Below are positions 1 through 13,353 of a stretch of DNA of 64,000 bases, in pieces. This DNA is from Morchella semilibera. Its lineage: Eukaryota; Ascomycota; Pezizomycetes; Pezizales; Morchellaceae. Location: NCBI GenBank assembly GCA_009192285.1, contig WBVU01000016.1, positions 744,001 to 808,000 of the forward strand, read 5' to 3'. The notes beneath the pieces were generated by a model. That model was not told the DNA's origin. It ran no database searches and worked only from the letters and a program-made list of their open reading frames with translations. A program made the translations under genes and the position numbers. Every line of letters begins with the position of its first letter. Position 1 is the stretch's first letter.

Positions 1-2400
1 CGTCAAACGCTGGCCCTGCCCTAGGTGGAGTTGCTGGGGTATCCTGTGCATTCAATAGCATACCAAGCTCCATGCTGTGTCGACGGTTCGGCGGCTGAGT
101 GGTTATGGGTACTGTGTTTCTAGATGCCATAACTGGCTTTGGAGTTCGCTGGTTGAGATAATATATTAGTATTATGATCCACATGAAAACAATAAGATAT
201 CTTACTGGATTGTGCTCATCAATCTCCGTCGCGCTCCCTTCGCCCACAATCCCCGGGTTTAGCTCCTCTGCGGGGTTGGTGCTAGGGGTGGTGACACCCT
301 CACTTCCCGACGAGTCTCCACTTCCAATGGAGCCTTGCCGTTTCCGCCCATTCCTAGGATTGGATTCATCGTAGTTGTATACCGAGCTACGCCCAAAGCT
401 ACGTTTCCTCGACACGCTCGCATCCCATCCTACACTGAGCGGCGATGCACCAGTGGCAGTATCCCTATTGTTATACATGCTAGTATCCCGCTGCGCCGGA
501 GACTCTCGGGGGCTATTGATGCTCATGTTTGCCCACTTGTCGGTCATTGCCGTTGTGTCGGAGGAGGATCTGCTGTGCCCCCTGACGAAGCTTGGCTGAG
601 GCCTTCCAGTGGGTCCCTCGTAGAGGGTCATTGGTCGAGCTGCTGAGGAGCGTCGGACACCCACACGACGGGTACCCCCAAATAATGGATTGGGAGCAAG
701 GGATGAGGAAGGTGCAGGTGGGGGATGGCCAAAGATCGATTCGATGGATGGCAAAGTTTGGTTCCCGGGCTGGTTTGTGGGAGACGTGATATATTCAGAT
801 GGATTTCCAGATAGGGTCGTGCTAGCAAAAGATGCGGTTGTGGGAGAGATAAGCTCACGTTCGAGCGAGCTACGTTGTTCCCGGTTGATATCTGGATGCC
901 AGGTACGACGTCGTTTCTGATATTCTTCTTCATCAATTGAAGAGTCAATAGATTCACGTCTAGATGAAGCATGGGAGCTTTGCATTGGCCATGAAGGTGA
1001 TGCGAGTGGCTGTTGAATGCTAGACATCGAGGATATGCGACTATGTGAATATGAAGACATCGGATTTCTTGGGTGCTGGGGACCAGGAACTGAGAGCCTG
1101 CGCTGACCGGCATTCCGGGCGGGAAAGATACCAGATACAGATGATAGGCTCTGTACAGGGGAATTCAACGTTGAAGAATTATTAGTGTACTGCCCGTATG
1201 GGCCTGAAAAATCCCTTCCCAGGGGGCTTCTATGTTCTGTAAAGGTTGCGGAAGTAGGAGTATTGATATTAGAAGTAGCCAACATTGGACCAGGCCGTGG
1301 TTGGGGCAGTCGCCAAGAGAATTCTTCATTTCGTGAGTAACTCACAGCGGAGGCAGGGGACTCTGGTGGTGTAGTATTGCGATAACTCTCAAACGAAGAG
1401 TTACTTGTATTGGTCTCCGGGGGGCTCTGGGGTAGTATAATTGGATCTGGCCTGGTTATAGGTCGTGTTGCGTCACGGCGTGACAAGAGCCCATTAGTAT
1501 GTGGTAATGGTGGGGCCTGTGATTGGGCCTGGTCGCTAGTTGTTGGGTTGGGGTTACTCTGGGCTCTAGCACGGCCACCAGGGCCACTCTTCGGGTGGCG
1601 TGAGTAACGTGAATTCGAAGAAGCCGCAAGTGAATTTATTGGAATGGGCTCGTCCGCGTGTACAGTCGAGGAGTGTTGTCGGAGGTTATCCAACCGGGAG
1701 AATGCACGACCACAGTGACAGTTGAAAGGTCGTTCACCAGTGTGTTTTCTGTAAACACAATCTTTATCAATAAAGGTTCAAAACAATTTAGTCTGCAACA
1801 GCAGCCAAAAACCTCTAGAAAACAGAGAGATATCAGGCCATGAGCAGCGAGACATAAGTAAGGGGAGTCGTGTCAAACAGATCACAAACAGTAGGGTATG
1901 GTGTAAATCCTTGCTCCTTATTCAATAGATCTTTGGAAACCGCGCTCGTACCTGATATGTCTCGCCAGGTGCTCACTTCTAGTGAAAGAAAGGTTGCACT
2001 CCCCATAACCCTTACAAAAGAACTTCTGCCCCTTCTTTTTCTTCCTTTTTCCGGTTGAATCGTCTATAGTATCTTCATCCTCAGGTGGTGACCCAGCCCT
2101 CTCTCTTGAAAGCCTCGTTTTTCGGGTAGTAGCGCATTCAGTTCTCGGCTGACGACGGGATATATTAGTCGGTGAATCGGGGGAAACAGCGGCGCCCGAG
2201 TTAGTTGTCGGTCGCTGTATACCAGGAGACCCAGTTATTGAAGGTCCAGCAAGACTGGATGATGTGTAAGCCGCTGAGCGACTCTGCGAAGCTTGGGCGG
2301 AGACCGCCGTGTGTGACGGGCTAGACTCGGTCAAGGGCATTTTATTAACAGCTTGAAATGTGGGGAATATAGAAATGGCGATGTCGCTTCCAGTAGTCAT
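1..2400 (-). CDS. C2H2 zinc-finger transcription factor, 3' part (runs off window)
   Basis: Predicted nuclear DNA-binding regulator with two zinc fingers. Exons on the minus strand are 2400-1952, 1748-206 and 148-1 (open at the edge). The introns at 1749-1951 and 149-205 have GT..AG ends, and the second has an ACTAATA branch site. Finger 1 has C-x5-C-x12-H-x3-H spacing and contains [14 protein letters not shown]. The first intron splits it just before its last residues. Finger 2 has C-x1-C-x12-H-x4-H spacing and contains [10 protein letters not shown] basic KRKKKKGQK stretch precedes finger 1. Downstream is a long Ser/Pro/Asn-rich region with a KRRRTWHP motif, which from memory recurs in the fungal Usv1/Rgm1/Com2-type C2H2 group. 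The target genes cannot be told from this sequence. I chose ATG 2400. ATG 2340 is an in-frame alternative. The open frame continues upstream through a 20-G run but only from a TTG, so I did not extend it. Confidence 0.8.
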
Positions 2401-2470
2401 CGTAAATACCACGATGGGGGTGAGAGGGGTGGGAAGGAATCGAAAGCAGTAGAGCTCAGGATCCGAGGGT

Positions 2471-2490
2471 GGGGGGGGGGGGGGGGGGGG
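2471..2490. repeat. poly-G run, 20 nt
   Basis: Twenty consecutive G on the plus strand. It sits about 70 bases upstream of the chosen ATG of the minus-strand zinc-finger gene. Read in the gene's direction it is a poly-C tract, probably in the 5' untranslated region or promoter. Confidence 0.9.
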
Positions 2491-3707
2491 AGAGAGATGC
2501 AAAGCGAGAAGGTCGTTGTCTTGTATTTTTGGTGCCAACTGTTAGTGAAGCGCCGATGCGGCTCGATCCAACAAACAGGGTTGAGAGCCGCCGATTTCCT
2601 ATCAGAACCTGAATGACCAACGCTGCGCTCACGGACGGTAGAGAGCCTCGCAGCAATATGCTTTGGTCTTATCTTGTGCCCGGTGGCGAAAGAGGGAGTG
2701 AGTTGCTATGTAAACTAGATGCAAGAGGCACCGGTGTTGTACGTAAAACAGGATGAACTTGATGGGGGACAGATCAAGCGATGCAGGGGGATGCAGTCGC
2801 TACAATCACAGATTAAACTCGATAGTACGAGTGATCTAAAGAACAAATGTAAGCGGTAGGTAGGTTGGGTGTGTATGTATGGGGGGGTTTGTGGTAAGAT
2901 ATGTATTGTGTGTGGGTGAAGTACATGTACAGTACTCTTAGCTGAGATGCTGGCTTTATCAAGAAGACAACGAATAGACCCGGCCAAAGGCAGGATAGAC
3001 AGACAACTGAAACTTTGAACTTACTCCTACTATGAACTAGAATTTCTCGCCTCTAGCCAAAGTCGACGAAGCACTTTAATCGACAACAGGCGATAGTAAA
3101 CAGGATGGGTGGACACAGAGAGAGTGCGAAGAGGATGTATGTCAAAGTGTGAGGGGAAGAGCAGGAAGAGACGAGACTAGACGGGTTCCTGATCGTCGGT
3201 GACTGCGTGGAGAGGGGTAGGGTAATAAGCGGTGGCCTGGCGAGACACGCCTGGTCTGTGCTGTTGGTGCTTGGAGAGAGAGAGGGGGGGGGGGGGGGTG
3301 GAGTGGCCGGATGTGACTTTTTGACGCGGCAGTACAGGACTATCTATTATTATTATTGTTTTGGTGCTTGAGACCTATGTGTGGGGGTCGACCTGGCCTA
3401 CTTATACATGTAGGCAGTCAGGGTTATGTAGAATAGTGGGGAGCTCTTTCGGTTTTGGAAAGACACCAATTCGCACCGATACCCCCGAATAATGTCAAAC
3501 AATTAACAGCTACATTCTAGTTTAGGACAACTTTAAGGATACTCGTTTTTTTTCCTAACGGTTTGAGGTTGTTTGAGCATATGACGGTTTGACTCGGACT
3601 TTGGGGCTTAGGAGGCAAACCTGGAGTTTTTTAGACACCCTCCAAGCTAGGTGTAGTATTTCGTACATGTAGGTAAGAGTGGATTACATGTAAGAGGAAA
3701 GCAAGGG

Positions 3708-3790
3708 CATACATACATACATACATACATACACTGTGGTACTCTAGGCATACAGGCATACAGGCATACAGGCATACAGGCATACAGGCA
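3708..3790. repeat. two adjacent microsatellites
   Basis: A (CATA)n run at about 3708-3733 is followed, after a short spacer, by five and a half copies of the 8-bp unit GGCATACA at 3747-3790. The second unit looks like an expanded derivative of the first motif. Confidence 0.85.
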
Positions 3791-6600
3791 TTTGGAGGCT
3801 TGAGCTGCGTAATAATTTCTAGTGATCTTGTATCAAATAGAGAGTGAGGGCCGCAGGGGAAAGGGAGGGGGGTAGCACCCTACATACATCGTAGTGCAAA
3901 AGCAAAATGGACTTGCCTGCTGTATGTGTATGTATGCATGTACGGAATGTCATCGAAGAACTCTAAACACCAGGAACAGGAACGAATTAGCAACATGACA
4001 GCAGCTCTGTCTAGATCTCCTGTCTGTCTTTCTGCCTTACATTCTGAAGGAAAAAAACAACGCGACAAATCTGGTCGTGCCTATCTCACAGTACTAACAG
4101 GTTGGCAACAGGGCTATGAGGCTAGTGGTTGGATGGCGGGAGGGACATGGATGTTGTGCGTAGCATACTTACCTACTCTAGCAAGTAGCGGGGTGGAAGC
4201 TGATTACCGATAAAGAACCCGACGATCACAGGCACATAATCCTTAACAGCTATTGCGAAGAGGGGGGGGGGGGCCGCTGGTTCTCAGAAAATGTTGCCTG
4301 TCTCCTGTCTCTGGTCAGGATCTGGGACCACAGGAACCAGGCACCAAAAGTTCCCATACGCGTAAAGTCAAAAAGCGTGGCGTTTGTTTAGTAAGCGCAG
4401 TCCAGTCACACCTTTATGGGGTGATATATTCTCAGCCACATATAGTATGGGTATTGGTACGCAACCCAAAGTTTTGGGCCCATGCATAGAGCCTACTAAA
4501 TCTAGGTACTATCTTGATGAGAAAGAAGTAAGTATTAAACTAGCCAATTAGGAACGTAGACCTAGCTAGTTATGTGGAAGCCCATGATCGTGATCGGAGC
4601 CGACAGTCGCAGCTACTATCAGTTGTAATGATGATGTACCGCCATTATTCGAAAAATTGGCTATTCATGGGATCAAAATTGCTATAAGCAGACCTGATCT
4701 ACGCCCTTCAACCAATAGTGAAGGAGGTAATCCCTGGCCGGAGATAGCCAGTTTTTGCGGTATACTTACATGCATCCTACCTTCACGTAGTATGCTATAT
4801 ACACCTACATGTATATATTAAGTATGTAACTCCCGGAGCCAATAAATTGCGTATAATATCAAAAAGAAACCCTAGCCCAAGTGATGTCCCATGATATGAA
4901 CCCGGGCAGTAATAGCACTGGGATTGGGTCAAACTAAAAAGTATCTTTGTATAATATCTCTTGCTTCCATGGCTTATAAGCGCAAGTGAAGTATAAAGAC
5001 GTAGTAGCTAAATAAGTGTAACCTAACACGCTACAGAAGAAAGCTTGCGGGTAGCATTGGTGTTGGCACAGAGAATCTTTCACTAATGGGAATCTAGAGT
5101 CTAGACAAGCGCCCTGATCCCCCCAAATTATTGATATGCATAATATATTAACTTCCGTACAAGGGTTCCAGTTTTCTAAGACTGATCCGGAACTGGTAAC
5201 CTCCGGCACATCGCTTCATTCATATATATTATATCAAACTTTATAATTATATATATCTGCACCCGAGCAAGTGTCCAAGTACGTACTGTAAAACTAGTAG
5301 CCGTTAAGCATGATGAGTAGTGGAATGAGAATGTTTCGCCTAATCAATGGTGCCAGAGCTACATGTAGATACATGTAGTTATCACATAAAGCTTATCTGT
5401 CTCTCTAGCTAGCAATACCAATAACTATATCGTTATCAGAATAAGCTCAGAATTATGCAGACCCCGGGGCCACAATCTCCTAATTGACGAACCCAGCTGC
5501 AGCTAATAGGGCCAATGATACGTCTAACAAAAAAAGATACCGGCCAAGAGAATTGTTACCCTGCCCTCTAGCTCTCTGGACCTTAATACACATTATATAC
5601 ATGTACATGTAGTTCCTAGAGTAGAAGCGAGGCATATCATTGATTTGCAAATTTGATGTAGTCAGTGGAGTTTACTCGGGCCCCGCTATAGGGCGTGTGT
5701 AGCGGGTTATATAATATAAAAGCCAGGCAGTTTTGTATCTCTCTAATTATAATACACGATACTCCAGAGTATCTAGTTCCCTAGGATCGTGGAGTGATCA
5801 TGATCGCCTGGAATGCCAGGTAGCGTAGACCGTCTGACCTGGTAGGTCCTTCTCTAATGCATCATAATTACGCTTCGGCAGCGTTGAAATCGGTCCAGTA
5901 ATTATTAGTCCGCTATTAAACGCCACTGGGCCAGTAGAGCTACACGCTGGAAGTACAGCAGGTAAGCTATCCAAAGACCTCAATGTTTACAAGTACTGGT
6001 TTGTCGACGTCGACAACACCCATGGGCCCATCCCATCGACCTGCCAGCTGCAGGTAGTTGCGTTTGAACCGTGGCGCTGAAAGAGAAAAAAAAAAAAAAA
6101 GGGCTATCTTGCCCTGCTGCAGGTAGGCAGCCTCGGTAAAGAAAAAGCACTCTGGAGATCAGGAAGCCAAAAGGAAAATGGTAGATATGAAGAAAAACGA
6201 ACGTCGTATGTGGGTGTGTGGTGTGGGTGTGTCACGGGAAGCACCGTTTTTCGGCTGTTTACGCTAAAAACGGAAGTAACACGAGGAAAGGATTGAGAAA
6301 CGAACCTCACTCAATGGTGCCCGCAGAAAAGATAACTTACCGTTAACTACATCAATTGAGAGCTAGGAATCCTCGTAGTCAACCCATAGCAGCATCTGCT
6401 TCGAAAAATTAACCGTGAATCGTTACATACCCTAATGAGCCGGTACTTTAAATCTCAAAGCTACATACATGTATGTATATCATGTTATGCCCTTATGTTC
6501 CACAAGTTATGACAGTTGCATCGAAACTTTTTTGGCAGGCACCGGAGAACAGTCATTTCTAGGCAAAACTGCAGATACTTCTACCTCCCCTGACCCTTTT

Positions 6601-6630
6601 GCATAGCATAGCATAGCATAGCATAGCATA
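6601..6630. repeat. (GCATA)6 microsatellite
   Basis: Six perfect copies of the pentamer GCATA in intergenic DNA. No gene is near it. Confidence 0.9.
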
Positions 6631-9600
6631 CAATAGGTACCCCAGAGCCGTATTCGCGCATAAAATGCTATGGTATGTGTGCTTTTCTATCCATGTAAAC
6701 CATAGCCGCCTCATATTGAAACCCGAGCCTCCGGTACAAGATACAGGGTACGTTTCATACCCCATCGTGCGCGGTGCTCGCTGCATGAATCATACCTGCT
6801 ATACAGTAGAGTGGACATCTTTTATTTTTATTTTGATCTTGCCCTCAACCAAGGTTGCGCGAATTCTGCTAGATTTGGTAGTGATTGCTGGTTGTCTAAG
6901 TGGGCTGCTTGAAACTTGGACTTTAGTCATTAATCAAAAGTTAATCATAGTCAATAATCGGAAGCTAAATTCTCATCCGAAAGTTTCGTTTCTATCTAGG
7001 AGAGGGATATTGCGAATAACCAGATTGCAAGCCAACTCGCTGGGCTTTTATGGCCCACAGCAAGTCGGAGAGCCTCTGGATAGATGTTTAAATACCCGTT
7101 TCGCTGTGTTCGGGCCAGAGTCGGCACCTACTGTAGATGTGAAAATTACCTCCAGGCCTCAAAGCCTCAAAAAGAAGCAGAAACTACATCTCTCTTGTTG
7201 GAGAAGCGGGATTCCATATGAACGCATGTGTGCCTGTGTCGCAACTCATCTTGCTTGCAGCATACACTGTCTGTCGTGCGCAGGGAAATAATATCGGTAT
7301 CAAGGCTGCATTCATGATTTGTAGAAAGTATCAGTGTGTTCGTCCACCGGCCCGACACAGACCCCTGTCCATACATAGAGTAGGTACATGGCCAGCAGAG
7401 ATGCATAGGCGGAGGTTCCTGCATTTAGCAAATCAACGATTTTCGGTATCGATTGTGTGTGGCTGGGTTTGGAATTCGCATGCGCGGAGCATGTACGAAG
7501 TTGCTGGCCAACTACCTAATCTGAAGAAAAGAGAGGAGGCTTGAGTACTTTACATATGTACCGTTACCATGCCCTACTTGAATTCGCCCAATAAAAACGA
7601 CTCTGAAACTGGCTGGATGGGACCTGGCTATATTTTGAGCGGGGTCACGCACCTATGTGGTGTGGACGACTCTTTATGCGAGGATTTTTAATGTTCGCAG
7701 GGAAAGCCGATTGAAGCGCGCCTTGCGAATCATCACATAAAATCTGTATATGATCGCATTAAGTCCGCTTGGTTTTGAACACGAAGAGAGGAGGTAAGAA
7801 AGATGCGGCGGGCGTGCAGGGGCAGGGCCAGTTGGTGGGGTGTAGGTGTGGGGGAATTATTACAAGGGTTCAGATTGGGCCTCGCACGCGAGTTTGTGTG
7901 CCAGGGCTAGGGCTTATTTGATATTAATGGTGGTATTCCGAAAAAAAGAAAAGAGAAAGAAAAACAAATTCAAGGCCAGAACGGTCCATATACATACATG
8001 GTTACGCCTACATATTCCCCAGTGCCTCTCCACTATTTACTTGTGACCATATTTTGGGAGTGCGAGTCAACATTTCCGCAACACAGGGCCGTTACCATAT
8101 ACATGTACTTCATGAACTAGTAACTTACGTGAATTTTGTAAGTATTCGACATTCACACCCCATCACTCGGGAGACTCTTATCAATAGAGCCCAGTGAAAG
8201 TTCCAGAAATGTTTGACTTACTATATAAGGGATGCTGATAATCAGCAGCATGATCGTTGAACAACCCCCCAGGAATAACCCAAACTGTTAACCCCAAGGC
8301 CGACAAAAGCCCACTGGCTCAATAGTATTCTCTGTATCAATAATATGGCTATCAGTTCGGATTATGGAAACCAAACGTACTCATCGGGAAAGGATCACTG
8401 GTCATCACTCGCTTGTAACCAAAGTGTCACTAAGTGATGTGTAATTGAACATGATATTTCTGGCAACTGCAAGCAATTTTCCGACAGTTGTCTCTAGCTG
8501 TGACGCAAAGGCTCAAGGAGTGAAGAAGAAGATTTCCCCGAGGACTGAGCACTCGAATCTCAGATAGTGGTGGTTGTTTGGGGGCCTTGTTGATCACTGT
8601 GTCGATCACCCGTAAACAGGTTTTTGAGGTTACTCTAGCTACGGTCTTCGCTGTACGTGGAGAAATTTTCGAACGCTGTGCAAATATCAAAATGACTTCT
8701 GTCAGCTAAGGCCGGTTAAATGCTGCAATATATTGACGTCAACAGGGGGGGGGGGGGAGAGAAAGACGTACATGCTCAGATGTTGTCGTTTAGCTGTGGC
8801 GTCTCAGCCGTGTTCCGGGCACTGTAAGCCGAATTCGCGCGAAGGATCGACCCGCATATATGATTTCCACACGGGCCGTGTTACTTATCACGGCGAGCTT
8901 CGCCTTGTAAGGAAAGTAGTTACAGCAAGCTTCTTATTTTTTTATCTTGTATTCGCCCCCACGGTGGAATGGACACGTTGCATCATGTGCTATCACTCGG
9001 TTGGTCTCGACTACCGAGGGACTAGGTGGTCGTAATAGAAAATAATAAAGATACATGTAGGTACATGTAGTTCTGTGGGTATAGCAAATGCTACCTCGAG
9101 AATCCACGGTACCTTAAGCATACATAGTGTCTTTTATGGTGTTTATAAGGTGGCGGCTTGACACGTCATTAAATATGCCTATGCTTCCAGCTGAAGAATT
9201 ACTCATCATAGGTGAATCCTTATTAGCTTAGGAATAGAAGAACAACACTTTTAGACCGATTAGTAGCACACTTGAACACCCGGAAACTCAGCGACCGGTT
9301 GAAACACGGACATAGTGGGTTTCATTTATCTCTACATCCATTTACTTGATTTGTCGGTATCTTAATTCAGTGCCTAGGTGTTAAGCTCTTCGTTAGATTT
9401 GATTGAAAGTTTAAATAAGAGTTGCAAGTGTCCTGGAACCGAGTAGTCTTCTAGATAAACGGTATTTCACACTTGTTTGGGTAATTTTGGGGCCTGAGGG
9501 CCCGTATCCCATTAAGGGGCTATAGAGACTAGGGGCGCAGTTATTACATACATGTACTTGCACACTGACTCTTGGGAGTTTTTTCAACATAAGAACCCTT

Positions 9601-10176
9601 CTAAACTTAGATTTGGGACTTAAAATCCAGCATGAGCACCGATATATGCCTGTGCGTGCGTGCGTGTGCGTGTACTGCGTGTACTGCGTGTATGTGTATG
9701 TGCATGTCTTGGTGGTACCTGCGTCGCAATAGACCTTGTATTGCATTTTATTTCCTAGTTGCAGAGGGGCTGACCGGTCTTTGGTGGGATGTCGAGATGA
9801 AACACATTGCTTGTAAAGGAAAATACCGAAAAACGATGTTATCGGGATTTTGGCAATGGGTGTGTGGATTCAAGTGCTACGATGTGACACCTTTCCGAAT
9901 TTAGATTTACATATAGCTTCATCATGACGTGTCACTCGCTATCACTCGTTGTCACTCGTTGTCCCCGCCGGCGTCTTCTGGTTGATTGGTTGATTGATAC
10001 CGCCAGCGTCTTCTTGTCAGGTCTATTAGATACATGTCATCTTCTCATCGTTGGTCAAATAGACAACCTGTCCTCAAATCATTTAATCTACAATACCTAT
10101 GGCATCATTCATACATATCTACGGCCCTCTTGTTAAAGGGTCTAGTTACTCACCCTCGATACTCTATCGTTAAGAA

Positions 10177-12372
10177 ATGGACGGTTCGAGCTCTAGAAAC
10201 CCAAGGCCCAATTCATCCCCAAAACCTAACCTCGGCCTTCCTTCCTCCTCAGAAGTAGCAGAAGAATGTTTTGGGTTTTTTGAGGATCACCGCGAAAAGG
10301 ATAGATACAATGTTGTATCCACATCCCTTCGGCCATCTGCGAAGCCCTGCCTCCCGAGGGCCCATTCCCCAGATGTTCAAGATTTCGACATGGGGGACCC
10401 CACAAACGAAGGATCCCTCCTTGGAGACATTCATACCCGTACTTCCTCTGCTGACACCCGGAACCGCCGTTCACAGACCGCCAACGCGCCAATCCCGGTG
10501 GAGCCCAACTGGAACAGAAATGTGAGGATGTGTGTCACAAATGCCACGTGGAATTCCACGGCGTTCTTTGCAGAGGGAGAGATAACATCGCAGGTGCTGC
10601 GGTATCGAGAGGTTAGAACAATAGTATATAGTTGCTTGAGAATATCAGCTATGTTTTTGTAAGTATTATGACACGATTTTTGCTAACCTTTTGTGATTGC
10701 TATGTAGATGTTTGCCTTTTTATCGCAGTGTCATGCCGAAGCACTCGCTTCAAACTCCTTAGACATGGCCCAAGACCTTATCCGGCGTGGGCAGATATCT
10801 ATAGCCGCTATCAGGATCGCTGGTCATAGAACTCAGAGCTTCTATAACAACAGCGTGGCGCATGGGTGTCTCGCTCGCAATTCAAGTGAGGTTAGTATCT
10901 GGGGCTGGAAGCCATGGAGAGAGATGGCTATGGCCGATAAAATTAGTGAGCGGAGGAGAAAGAGGGCCGCAACTGAACGGGAGAAGGTTAGAGAAAGGTC
11001 CATGAGGGGGACCAGGTCCTGTTCTGACACTTGTGATGATGAGATTCGATCATTACAGAATCAGTCCGATGGTGAAGGGTCTTGGGGCGGTGCAGGACTG
11101 GACCCATGTGCCGAGAACGCGGATTACTTTGACGGTAGAAACACGTATATCTCACACAGTAGCATATGTCGTGACAATTCTAACGATACTTCTTCATCAA
11201 GCTCTAGCAAATCTGACATGGGAAGCGAAGGTTCTACAGGGGTCTCATCTCCAGACTTGGTGGGTGGCTATCTTGCTGAAGGTGAAGGCCCTTCAACAGA
11301 TGGGACCAGGGAGCACGAGTCTAGCCTTAATATTTCAGAAGACCAAGACGCCCCTGCGAATTGGAAGTGGCCTCCACCGATTGAGCCTGAGATTCAGTGG
11401 CACCTTCCAGTCTATGATAAGGTTAAACCAAACAATTCTGTACTCCCCCAGAACGACAGAGGTATTGGATTAATAGTACCCGAAATCCCTACTATTACTC
11501 ATTGGTTGATGCTAACAGTTGTTATCGTTGCTTATGTAGATGACCCGGATCTCCGTGTTCAAGTTATCAACGAACCATCTAGGATGGGGTACTTACGACC
11601 GTCGTCCCCAGAGCTAAGACTTACCCCTCAGATATCTCCAAAATCAGTCTCCCTATATGTTTTATCTACATCAGGAAACGAAACATACGAGTCTAGCGTA
11701 CCAACTGCGTCTGATATTTCTACCTCTGTGTCCCTCGACTCTCCAATTTCATTTGATAAAACAGTATTTGAACTTAGATCAAAGAAACCACCAACAACTG
11801 ATTCTAATTCGGACAGCACAGTTGGCGGCTCCAGAGCACGTAACCACCTCAGGAAAATGAGGGCTGCGTTCAGGTCTATCCCCCTCACAAGAATACACTT
11901 CCCCTGGTCTAGCTCGGATGAAGAAGGCGGGGAAAGAGCTGTAGGGTTGGGTGAGGCGCAGACAGCCTCCACTGATTCTTCCTTCGCTACTGGCTCGGAA
12001 CAATCTTGGCCACCGACCGGCAGCATTCCCCCTGGGTATGGCCTGGTCCCACCACCTCCCCCACCAAGAGAATTTATGCCCTACGTTGAATCTACTACCC
12101 CAGAAACTCGGATACACTCCCCGCATCCCAGACAGATTGGTACATCACAGTCACCGCCACACCCGGGCATAAGAGTATCCTCGATTGACACATCTGTTTC
12201 TGGCTTTACCATCTGGAGAGGAATGCCGATAACTAGGCATAGAGAGAGTGATCCCTTAACTAGGACGGAGAAAGAGTACCAGGAGCTCTTAACGATCCTC
12301 AACGAGTTAAAACGAGAGCTTCGAATGAGGAGAAGGAGAAAAAGAGGTAAGAAAAGTAAAGGTGAAGAGTAA
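10177..12372 (+). CDS. unknown protein, about 673 aa, low-complexity with basic tail
   Basis: I do not recognise this protein. Proposed exons are 10177-10611, 10708-11461 and 11540-12372. Intron 1 (GTTAGA..TATGTAG) joins in phase 0. Intron 2 (78 nt, GCTAAC branch, TATGTAG acceptor) is a multiple of three and is open in frame, so it reads as coding if overlooked. ATG 10177 has a good AAGAAATGG context. The product begins with about 100 polar residues. A helical, better-ordered part follows (around residues 140-230, with LSQCHAEALASNSLDMAQDL and a charged RRRKRAATEREK helix). The centre is long and Ser/Pro/Glu-rich, with a PPPPPPRE stretch. The C terminus is Leu-rich and strongly basic (RMRRRRKRGKKSK), consistent with a nuclear signal or a coiled coil binding nucleic acid. 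No catalytic motif is visible. A competing donor, GTAAGT at 10660, leads out of frame. Confidence 0.6.
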
Positions 12373-13353
12373 GGCGCGGGTCGGAGTTAAAACTATCCTT
12401 GAAAAAAGAAAAAAGAAAAGGTCAGGGTTTTGTGGGGTAATGACCAGATGGCGTCTCGTTGTGGGTCTGGTATTTGCATGAGTATCAAATACTCTAGTCT
12501 CACTCAGTGGACTGTTGCGTTCCGGGTATTCAGGGTACGGATTTGTATTCGCATTACGGCTATGCACCCTCAGCGCTTTGCGGAGTCTGAAGGTGCTTAT
12601 TACCACCTAGGAATGAAGTTAATACCGGAGTGATCCAGGCTTGTAATAAATGTTTTACCAAAGTGCACGTTTCTGTGCCTTGATGCCTTGTGTCCAAATG
12701 CCGTAAAAAGCCAGACTCCGAAACTTGAATAGAGAACTTCCCTGATACCTGATACCTAAGGGCCTTCACCACCATTCCATTAACCGCACCGGGTGTTCAC
12801 CATAGATGCCGAGAACCCCTGTATATATATCCCAACCACAAACACTTCTAACACCTACATGCGGTATTGTAGTTCCTGACCACGAACAGGTGTTCTAGCC
12901 CATGAACTATATATAAATGTATCTAGTAGTACCTGTACGTGATATACGTAGCTTGGCCTCTGGCAGAAATTACTGTTTCTGATCTATCAACAGTGCAAAT
13001 TTATTATTAGATCATAATTAGTACTCTATATAACACTCCTGTAAAAATTCATCACGGCCGAATTAGTTATGATTGTGGCATGGGGTGTCGTGATGGGGTT
13101 CCGGTGTCGTCTTTGGTGAATTTTGAACGGAGCTGTCAATATTCATAGGATAGTATTAATAAAATAGGGTTAGGGCGCGGCTCAACCAGGGTCCAGCTTG
13201 AAGCTTTGAGGTGGCCTCAAGGAGGGCTGGGCGTTCTATATAAGTTCTAAATCTCAAGACCAAGATAACATACGTGAAATAAACCACGACCACTGCCGCT
13301 ACGACCCTATTGAGCAGGTCTCTCACGATTCGCAATTGAGCCAAAAGAATAAA
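12373..13353. other. intergenic, 3' flank and promoter region
   Basis: About 1 kb between the unknown protein and the glucosidase II beta gene, AT-rich from about 12.8 kb onward. No gene, element or clear promoter motif was recognised. Confidence 0.5.

Larger units (their letters stand above)
2401..10176. other. gene-poor interval
   Basis: Nearly 7.8 kb with no gene I can support. It begins with the 5' flank of the zinc-finger gene, including 20-G and 15-G runs. It then holds tandem repeats at 3.7 and 6.6 kb, about fourteen copies of TACATGTA, and a perfect 16-bp palindrome at 6001. The longest open frame (6665-7291, plus, 208 codons) has no recognisable domain, no start context and no splice structure, so I treat it as chance. 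Confidence 0.5.

Noticed and set aside
2401-2538. Upstream extension of the zinc-finger frame encoding a proline run
   Set aside because: It begins with TTG rather than ATG and the proline run is only the translated 20-G tract, so it is likely 5' untranslated DNA.
6665-7291. 208-codon open frame on the plus strand
   Set aside because: No domain, no clear codon bias, mixed composition and no splice or promoter support. It is the longest chance frame in a gene-free region.
11461-11560. Apparent transmembrane helix in the large unknown protein
   Set aside because: The DNA carries donor, branch and acceptor signals, so it is better explained as an in-frame intron.
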